The notes under the pieces: generated by a model | The model's input: only the letters and a program-made list of their open reading frames with translations | What the model was told of the DNA's origin: nothing | The model's database searches: none | In this document: positions 6,776-12,874 of the stretch, in pieces | How positions within the stretch are numbered: position 1 is the stretch's first letter | How the letters are laid out: every line of letters starts with the position of its first letter | Position numbers and translations under genes: made by a program | Source: Chrysochromulina parva | Taxonomy: Eukaryota; Haptophyta; Prymnesiales; Chrysochromulinaceae | Reading direction: 5' to 3' | Assembly: GCA_002887195.1 (NCBI GenBank) | Contig: PJAB01001173.1 | Span: 1-16,586 of the forward strand | Length of the DNA: 16,586 nt

Positions 6776-8861
6776 ATGTTCTCGAAGGGGGGAGAGGGCG
6801 CGCCTCCGCAATCGGAGGGAGTGTTGGAGGGCGCGAATGTCGGACAGCAACAGTCGGATAGCGACAAGCTCGCGCGCGCCAACGAGATCGCTTGGTTGCA
6901 GGTGGCCACTCTTGCGGAGCAGAGCAACGACCTGGCAAAAGCGGCCGACGCCTACAACCACGTGCTCCTCACAAACAGCAGAAATGTGCACGCGCTGCTG
7001 CAGCTCGCGAGCATCAGCCGCATGCAGGAGCGTTTCGAGGACGCGGTCGACTACCTCAATCGTATCATGGTCATCGACGGACCCACGGGGGAGGTGTATG
7101 GAGCGATCGGCCACTGCTACCTCACCCTCTCTCAGAGAACCCAGGATCTCGACATGACGCTCGACTGCCTGCGCAAGTGCTACGACGCCTACCACGAGGC
7201 CTCCCTCCACCTCGGCGCCCTCAATGATCCCAACCTCTGGTACGGCATCGGCCTGCTCTACGAGCGCTACGCCAATCTGATGCTGCCGGGCGCGGGGCAG
7301 AGCGAGTGCTTCTCGGCGGCGGAGGAGTCGCTGCGCTCGGTGCTGCAGGCGGCGCCCGAATTTGAGAAGCGCTCCGAGATCCTGTACCGGTACGCGACCC
7401 TCGAGCTGCGTCTTCGCGCCCGAGACAGCGCGAGCCACTCACTGAGAGAGCGCATGCTGCGAGAGCGCATGCAAGCGCGCTCAGCCTGTCCCCCCGACTA
7501 GCATTCCCCCCACGCGCGGTGCCTCGTCGATCCCTTGACGCTTGGTGCCTCGTCGGCACGCTCACTTCTTGTGTCGCCTCTCGCCGGCTCTGTCCCTCTC
7601 CCTGCCGCCCGCCCTCTTTCACTCACTCTCTGTGCGTCTGTGCGCCGGCCCACGGCGCAGGCTCGGCCACATCTACAAAGCGCAAGAGAACCCGCACCGC
7701 GCTCTCGAGTGCTTCCAGGCGATCTGCGATGCACCGCCGCCGCCGCTCACGCAGGCGGACGTCTGGTTCCTCATCGGCTCGGTGCAGGAGACCATGGAGC
7801 CGCCCGCGCCCGAGTTTGCGCGCCAAGCGTACGTGCATGTGCTCCGGCTCATGCAACTCAACGAGGAGGCCAAGGTCGCTCGCGTCTACCGTCAGCTGGG
7901 CTGGGTGTGCCACAAGTTTGCGCTCGACCAACCACCCCTTCTAGGCATCCTCAACCCCGCAGAGGCACAGGCGCAGTCGCCACTGCTCTGCCTCAAGCGC
8001 GCGCTCGAGACGGAGCCGATGGACGCTCCGAACTGGCACATGCTTGGCGCGTGCCTTCTCGACCATCGCGAGCTCGATGCCGCGTACGACTGCCTGCGGC
8101 ACGCGATCACGCTCGAGCCGACCTCGGACAAGGCATGGCGCTCGGTGGGCGACTTGTACCTGGCTCAGGGGGAGCGCGAAGATGCCATCGAAGCGTACGA
8201 GCAGGCGGTGCATCTCAATCCTTCCTCTCACGCGTGGTTCGACCTGGGCGCCGCCCGGCACGATGCGCTGGCCGTCTCGGGCGCGGGCGCCACCAGCATG
8301 ATCACTGCCGCGGTGGAAGCCTACACGCGCGCCCTCACCATCTGCCCCGACCGGCGCGAGGATATCTCGCGCCGGCTGCAGCATCTCAACACGATCTCGG
8401 TCAACACATCGATGCCCTCCGTCAGCGCGGCTGACGCCGGCTGTGCCGCGAAGACGGCGCCGGCGGCCGCCGCGAGCGACGAAGGCCCGAGCATCCTCCA
8501 TGCAGCCGCGGTGCATATGGCGGCGGTGGCGGACGGCAGCGCGCCGGCGCCCGCGGCGGACGGCCCCACGGCGGACGGCGAGACGGCGCTGGCGCTGGGC
8601 CCGGCGGCAGCACCGCCCGGCCTCCCTCGCGAGCTCGCAAGTGCTGTCGCGAACGCGTCGTCCCAGCTGATGGCCAGCGGTGATACGGCCATCGTTCCTG
8701 CTGGGCTGCCCGGTGCGCCCGCCCTCTCCTGCGTGAGCCTGGCGCTGCCCGCTGCGCCGCTGATGGCCGGGGGCAAGCGGGCGCGGGACGACGAGCCGCC
8801 GCCGGCTCAGAATGAGGACGAGGAGGACGAGGAGGACGAGGAGGACGAGGAGGATGAGTAG
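6776..8861 (+). CDS. Cyc8/Ssn6-like TPR transcriptional corepressor, two exons (604 aa)
   Basis: Exons are 6776-7389 and 7661-8861; joined they give 605 codons with stop. The protein is a run of about ten tetratricopeptide repeats from residue 38 to about 445, matching the fungal general corepressor Cyc8/Ssn6 and related UTX TPR regions. Signposts include 'L-W-Y-G-I-G-L-L-Y-E-R-Y' (154-165), 'I-L-Y-R-L-G-H-I-Y-K' across the splice (202-211), and 'A-L-E-C-F-Q-A-I-C-D-A-P-P-P-P-L' (218-233). In fungi Cyc8 joins Tup1 and is recruited by DNA-binding proteins to repress genes; the same role here is inference. The C-terminal 150 residues are Ala/Pro-rich, with a basic 'G-K-R-A-R-D' nuclear-signal-like patch and an Asp/Glu tail. 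The start at 6776 is the nearest in-frame ATG before the TPRs. Confidence 0.88.
7390..7660 (+). other. Intron of the corepressor gene (271 bp)
   Basis: The donor is CG|GTACGC at 7389/7390 and the acceptor is GGCGCAG|G at 7660/7661, preceded by a long pyrimidine-rich stretch at about 7555-7645. Joining them splits an Arg codon and restores the family motif Y-R-L-G-H-I-Y without gain or loss. Unspliced RNA reads to a stop at 7499-7501. Inside are two direct repeats: 12-mers at 7445-7456 and 7460-7471, and a 12-bp element at 7518-7529 and 7544-7555. Confidence 0.85.
8814..8857 (+). repeat. GAGGAC-type simple repeat encoding the acidic tail
   Basis: A 9-bp-period GAGGACGAG repeat encodes alternating Glu/Glu/Asp at the C-terminus of the corepressor. 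Similar GAGGACGAG-like bases continue past the stop codon, showing that the repeat array spans the end of the coding region and could change the tail by slippage. Confidence 0.8.
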
Positions 8862-9326
8862 GACATGGGAGGACGAGAAGGACGAGGAGCAGGACAGCCG
8901 ACGACAACCATGCCTGAGACGGCATGGAACGCGACGGGATGGTGATAATAGGACCTGGGCCCGCAGGCAGTACACTACAGCAAGGTGGTGGTGTTAGCGA
9001 GCGCGCTTCATGACGCCGTGAACGCGCATCATCTGCAGGGGACTCACGGCCGGCCTATACGGCGTAGTTTACGCGCGGTTGTTCCACGTTTGCTCGACGA
9101 TACGGCAAGAGTATTAAGAGAGAGCATTTTTACCGCGACGATCGATTATCGGTTTTGATTTTATAGGGAGCGTCACCGAGCGTCACCAGGCGAAACCCGC
9201 CCATAAAAGGATAATTGTCTCAGTAATCAGACCTACCGGTACAAGACGCGTCGGACTTGCTCAACTGAAACTGAACTCGTGCTCGCTTCACGGTCGCGCG
9301 GAATTTGTGGTTCCTACGGGTGAGGG
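8862..9326. promoter_or_regulatory. Spacer: corepressor 3' end and promoter of the next gene
   Basis: No convincing ORF lies in this 465-bp stretch. Near its left end is an inverted repeat (8908-8927). A 10-bp element GAGCGTCACC occurs twice in tandem at 9168-9177 and 9178-9187. A TATA-like CCATAAAAGG lies at 9201-9210, about 117 bp before the next ATG. These suggest the core promoter of the 9327 gene; the assignment is by position and motif only. Confidence 0.4.
8908..8927 (+). terminator. Inverted repeat after the corepressor stop codon
   Basis: CCATGCC at 8908-8914 and GGCATGG at 8921-8927 form a perfect 7-bp stem with a 6-base loop, 46 bases beyond the stop codon. It is one of several hairpins at gene ends in this window. 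A role in RNA 3'-end formation is inference. Confidence 0.35.
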
Positions 9327-10034
9327 ATGTCGTGCCGCTGGCCGCCGCTGACCTACTCACGCGACACGGATCGCTATCGCGAGCAAATCTTCAAGGAACG
9401 TTCACACGGGCGTCCGGAGCGGCCGCTTACCGCAATCGTAGCCTCAGCCGTTCCAAGGCCATACAGCGTGCCCAACCCTATGTACTCATGGAAGCCTCTC
9501 GCGGCCGAATCGCGCGGCTTTGGACAAACACGCGCCTCCTACGATCCCGTCTCCTACGAATCGTCGATGCGCACTTCAACGCCGTATCCTCAGTTCAGAG
9601 CCACACCGCGCGGCTCTGGTCAAGTGCACCCCTCGTCCGAGTCGCTGATGCGCACCTCAACGCCACTCGCTCAGTTCAGAACAAAGCCCTTCAACGTCGA
9701 TCACACGATGCTGCCGCAGCGCACTCCAGAGCATTTCAACGCGTGCTCTGAGATGGCGCAGATGAGCTGGTACGAGCCGCCGCTCGTGCTGTCGCGCAAC
9801 TATTGCGAACCGAGAAACTTCTTCAACAAGTGCGCTGAGCGCTCGACACGTTCGGTGGTCAACCCAGCAGTACCCGTCGTCCCATGGAAGGTGCATGGAT
9901 GCTCCCCACTAGCTCCCCACCTCACACAATCCGGCGAGCGCGACGCCGCCTCGCCGGGTCTATTGATGAACGTTGTTTTCGCTCACAATGGGATGTCGCG
10001 CGCGTGCGGCTGTGCACAGGCAAAGTTCACGTGA
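9327..10034 (+). CDS. Unassigned short repeat-containing protein (235 aa)
   Basis: I do not recognise a family. The 235 codons run from an ATG at 9327, downstream of a TATA-like element, to a TGA at 10032-10034. Residues 63-94 and 95-121 are an imperfect internal repeat: 'R-G-F/S-G-Q' begins each and 'S-x-M-R-T-S-T-P-x-x-Q-F-R' ends each. The protein is rich in Pro, Arg, Ser and Tyr, with no signal peptide or membrane segment. Short Pro/Tyr/Arg repeats occur in some microtubule-inner and flagellar proteins, but that is only a suggestion. A GT at 9891 and AG ending at 10019 would remove 129 bp in frame and leave 'P-W-K-A-K-F-T' as the C-terminus; whether it is spliced is unknown. An overlapping frame starting at 9305 looks less likely. 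Confidence 0.5.
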   Translation: MSCRWPPLTYSRDTDRYREQIFKERSHGRPERPLTAIVASAVPRPYSVPNPMYSWKPLAAESRGFGQTRASYDPVSYESSMRTSTPYPQFRATPRGSGQVHPSSESLMRTSTPLAQFRTKPFNVDHTMLPQRTPEHFNACSEMAQMSWYEPPLVLSRNYCEPRNFFNKCAERSTRSVVNPAVPVVPWKVHGCSPLAPHLTQSGERDAASPGLLMNVVFAHNGMSRACGCAQAKFT

Positions 10035-10040
10035 GCGCCG

Positions 10041-10092
10041 TGTGAGTTGATGTGCCCACTCGATGCGCGCATCAACTTAGCATCAACTCACA
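10041..10092 (+). terminator. 12-bp perfect inverted repeat just after a stop codon
   Basis: TGTGAGTTGATG at 10041-10052 is exactly complementary to CATCAACTCACA at 10081-10092, with a 28-base loop that holds a further ATCAACTTA copy. It starts seven bases after the TGA of the 9327 gene, so it would form in that mRNA's 3' UTR. A 3'-processing or stability role is inference. Confidence 0.45.
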
Positions 10093-10613
10093 GGTCCAGC
10101 AACAAAGAATAGCCGCTAAATGGCAGGCTGGCCCCGGCCAACCCTAGCAATCCGGCTAAGGCCTAAGATTTGGAGGCTGCATCCTGTCTGGACATGTACA
10201 TCAAGTCACTACTCTGTAACGTGGAGAATGGACCTTGACCAGTGCTGCTGAATATTGTGTTGAGGACTCGCAGAATTCAAAGTGGGTGTCGGGGCGGTCC
10301 TCGTCGACCGCTTGGAAGAGGGCGTCGCGCGATACGAGGGGTTTTCCGTAGGTTTTCCGCGCCTCTCGTCGCCTCGAGGACCGAGGACCGGAGCGACTAA
10401 CCCGACCTGTAACCACCGGCGGACCGGTTCCAGCTTCCATGTTCTTGGTTCACGTTCAGATTTCGCTTCGTTCGGAGCGGAGCATTCGTCCGGGCCCCGG
10501 GAGGTAGGGCACCACCCCGCCACGCGTTTGCATGCATGGGTAACCCTCTCGCCACGTGGCGCTGCCGTCTGGCGTTTGTTACTTACTCGTACTTACTTAC
10601 CGGGCGAGCGGTA

Positions 10614-10639
10614 GGGCAGAAAATTCGTATTTTCTGCCC
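10614..10639. repeat. Perfect 11-bp hairpin with 4-base loop
   Basis: GGGCAGAAAAT (10614-10624), loop TCGT, then ATTTTCTGCCC (10629-10639). The stem has no mismatch. It could be a cruciform, an RNA hairpin in a leader, or a remnant of a small inverted-repeat element. No flanking target duplication was identified. Confidence 0.75.
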
Positions 10640-10649
10640 GCCGCCGTCC

Positions 10650-10685
10650 CGCTCTTGGCTGCGCTCTTGGCTGCGCTCTTGGCTA
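10650..10685. repeat. Three tandem copies of a 12-mer
   Basis: CGCTCTTGGCTG is repeated at 10650-10661, 10662-10673 and 10674-10685, the last copy differing only at its final base. It lies ten bases after the perfect hairpin, and the two may be one composite element. Confidence 0.8.
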
Positions 10686-10907
10686 GATGTTCGCTTGGCC
10701 AGTACCGTTGAGAACGCATAAGCTTCCGTTGAGGTACAACACAAATAAAGGTTGGACTTGGAAAGCGCCTGTGGGCATGAGGTTGAGCGGGGATTTGCGC
10801 AGAGACCGAGAATTTTGAGGAAGATGCTGTGGAGCCTTGTGTGCATGCATTCTGGTTTACATGTAGTCCTGTGTGCGTTGCGGGCGGAGCGGTTGGTAGT
10901 TCATAAG

Positions 10908-10979
10908 TTCCCAGGATTTGCGTTTGCCACTCCAGCGGGCCACTTCCCAGGATTTGCGTGTGCCACTCCAGCGGGACCA
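10908..10979 (+). repeat. 36-bp tandem duplication upstream of the 10989 gene
   Basis: Two copies starting TTCCCAGGATTTGCGT (10908-10943 and 10944-10979) differ by one substitution and one base near the right end. The second copy ends ten bases before the chosen ATG. If translation began at 10752 instead, the repeat would encode a doubled 'F-P-G-F-A-x-A-T-P-A-G' block; otherwise it is a 5'-leader or promoter duplication. Confidence 0.8.
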
Positions 10980-10988
10980 CTGAGCAAG

Positions 10989-12452
10989 ATGCCGCTGCCG
11001 ACACCATCATTCGAGCACAAAAGGCGCTGGCTACGACCTCGTAGCATATTGCACAGCAACAAGTGGTCGAACATTTTGCAGCCGACCGGCACCACGAATG
11101 CATTGCAAGATCACTTGGTTGAGACCAGGCTGCGATGCATTTCGGCAAGAACGTGGCAGGCAGCACGGCTCGGAGGGGAGCTCGGCAGCAACCTTGGGCG
11201 TCTGTACGATAGCTGGGAGAGCTGCAGCCGCTTTCATTCACAGGCGGACGGCGCCAGCCACGCCGACATCGCTCGCAAGGCCCGCAAGGAGTTGCGCCAC
11301 CACCCGGTGGTGTTGTCGCAGCTCAGCAAGTGGTGGGAGATGATGTTGACCACCTTTCCCAAAATGACTCAAAATCTGGCGCCTGGCAAGACGCCAGGCA
11401 TGGACGAGGACCAGTACTGCCGCTGGCAGCTCAGCATGCACCGGGTACTCAGCCCCTGGAGCAAGGACGGCGAGAGCACCTTCGACTATCAGACCGCCAA
11501 GCAGCAGGCGGCTGAGGATTGGCAGTTGGATCTCAAGGGCGAGGAGCTACTGCGCAAGAACGGCTTCTGCGACGCTCTGTTCGCCATCGCGGATGAGTGG
11601 ACGCGCGGCATACATCCGGGCGAGTATGCCATCTTCCTATCCAGCCTTTTCGACGCGGTCATCGAGCCGGAGGATACAGGCAACGGCTTTCGGCTGAACG
11701 AAGTTGCGGAGATCGATGACCTCGATTGGAATCTGAGCACGGTCGTGCAAAATGAATTTGCGGCCAGCCTCTCGCCGCGAGCCAAGCCCAGTCGCCGTGT
11801 ATACACGGCCGGCACAACCGCCTCCCGTGCGCGTCTGGAGACGCTCAAGGCAGAACGTGAGGCGAAGTTGGCAGTGCCACCGTGTTGGACGCCGTGGTCC
11901 GACCCTATAAGGCCGCCGCCGCCCTCGCGCATGCCCGCCGCTGGCGCCGCGCTCGGGCCTGAACTCGTGCACGGCCGCCTCCGCTCGGCGCCGCGGCCAC
12001 CATCGGCCTCTTCCCGTCCATCTATTGCATCATCCTCCATCCCTAGAACACCGAAGGGGTGGGAACGTCACGTCGTTGGCCCTTCGTTCAACGGACCGAC
12101 CTCGGGCCCAACCTTGGCCGATGCCGACAAGTGGTTTGAGCGCGCACAGCAGTGGTTAGTGGGGCGCGGGGAACCGTACGCTGGCATCTCCCCATCGCCC
12201 CTTGAGCATGCTGCCCTGCTGCCGTTGCAGCTGCCATCAAAGCCCTTCACGCCAAAAGCGCCGCTCAGCCCGCGCAACGTCGGAGTCAGACTCAGCACGC
12301 CACCACCGATGCTGATAGGTTCATCTGAGTGGTGGCGTGAGCAACGCTCAGAGCCACGCTCGCCCCCATCACTACGACCGCATCTACCGTACACGCCACC
12401 CGGCACAGACGCGACGTGTGTGGCCACGCGCGGATCATGGCACAGATCTTGA
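10989..12452 (+). CDS. Protein with Trp/acidic helical (EF-hand-like) domain (487 aa)
   Basis: Residues 138-225 form a compact helical region with the pattern 'M-H-R-V-L', 'F-D-Y-x-x-A-x-x-x-A-x-x-D-W', 'F-C-D-A-L-F-A-I-A-D-E-W' and 'E-Y-A-I-F-L-S-S-L-F-D'. I recall similar 'slFELADlWt ... eY ... FL' domains in many algal and flagellate proteins, often predicted EF-hand-like or ciliary, but I cannot name the family. The C-terminal half is Pro/Ser/Arg-rich and low-complexity, with isolated 'W-F-E-R-A-Q-Q-W-L' and 'S-S-E-W-W-R-E-Q' segments. There is no signal peptide. The frame remains open up to an ATG at 10752, but the upstream 79 codons include the tandem repeat and have poorer base bias, so the Met at 10989 was preferred. 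It converges on the M16 gene. Being coding is fairly sure; function is not. Confidence 0.72.
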   Translation: MPLPTPSFEHKRRWLRPRSILHSNKWSNILQPTGTTNALQDHLVETRLRCISARTWQAARLGGELGSNLGRLYDSWESCSRFHSQADGASHADIARKARKELRHHPVVLSQLSKWWEMMLTTFPKMTQNLAPGKTPGMDEDQYCRWQLSMHRVLSPWSKDGESTFDYQTAKQQAAEDWQLDLKGEELLRKNGFCDALFAIADEWTRGIHPGEYAIFLSSLFDAVIEPEDTGNGFRLNEVAEIDDLDWNLSTVVQNEFAASLSPRAKPSRRVYTAGTTASRARLETLKAEREAKLAVPPCWTPWSDPIRPPPPSRMPAAGAALGPELVHGRLRSAPRPPSASSRPSIASSSIPRTPKGWERHVVGPSFNGPTSGPTLADADKWFERAQQWLVGRGEPYAGISPSPLEHAALLPLQLPSKPFTPKAPLSPRNVGVRLSTPPPMLIGSSEWWREQRSEPRSPPSLRPHLPYTPPGTDATCVATRGSWHRS

Positions 12453-12858
12453 AGTATGTGGCCGCAGCGCCCGCCACCGCCAATCCTCTTGTCACTCTGC
12501 GGATCTACACTAGATCTACACCTGCTGGACTGCGCACTAACCATCGTTGATCCGCGTTCGAGTCCGCGCTTTCGAGGTTTTTCGGTATACAATTTAGTAT
12601 TTACACATCAATCATCATAATAACTAAACCACCAGTCGAGTGTTACGGGCGGACTCGGGACTTTACCCGACGACGAACGGCGGCAACGGCCTTTCACGTT
12701 TCACCGCGTAAACTTCGCTACGCTAGCCCTATACGCTATAGCAACCTGCAAAATCAAAATCCATGTACACGCCGGCGCCGAATCTCCACGGAAACGGGCG
12801 GGCGAGCAGCGCGCTCAGCTCACTGCCGGGGTGCGGTGGCATCCTCTGAGATCGAATC
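12453..12858. other. Convergent intergenic spacer
   Basis: The 406 bp lie between the 3' ends of two convergent genes. The middle part (about 12580-12640) is AT-rich and includes overlapping TAGTATTTACA and CATAATAAC-type sequence that could hold polyadenylation signals for either strand. A TTCGAGT near 12560 looked like a tRNA T-loop, but the flanks do not pair. The right end is a hairpin that runs into the M16 stop codon. No gene is seen. Confidence 0.55.
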
Positions 12859-12874
12859 TCAGATGCCCCCGCAC
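12831..12874 (-). terminator. Long near-perfect hairpin containing the M16 stop codon
   Basis: GTGCGGTGGCATC at the left and GATGCCCCCGCAC at the right pair with one mismatch, and CTGAGAT-cga-ATCTCAG closes the loop, with a three-base bulge on the left arm. The M16 stop codon (12859-12861) lies in the right arm. It may be an mRNA 3' structure or the scar of an insertion or rearrangement. Confidence 0.55.

Larger units (their letters stand above)
10035..10988. other. Noncoding, repeat- and hairpin-rich spacer
   Basis: The 954 bp between two plus-strand genes carries a 12-bp inverted repeat (10041-10092), a near-repeat GGTTTTCCG twice at about 10340-10361, a perfect 11-bp hairpin (10614-10639), a triple 12-mer (10650-10685) and a 36-bp tandem duplication (10908-10979). 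An AAATAAAG occurs near 10742. Several ORFs under 120 codons cross it on both strands but none shows a recognisable domain. It must contain the promoter of the 10989 gene. Confidence 0.5.

Noticed and set aside
6566..7438. Upstream extension of the SAM-like frame on the minus strand
   Set aside because: It is antisense to the conserved TPR exon and has no domain.
7941..8975. 344-codon minus-strand ORF opposite corepressor exon 2
   Set aside because: Arg-rich shadow; the plus strand matches Cyc8/Ssn6 throughout.
10201..10440. 79-codon minus-strand ORF in the spacer
   Set aside because: Part of it reads like ordinary protein, but no family was recognised and the plus strand is equally open. 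It may be a fragment of an old gene copy; the support is too thin to call.
12540..12580. tRNA T-loop-like TTCGAGT
   Set aside because: Flanking bases do not form the five-pair T stem, and no acceptor or anticodon arm was found.
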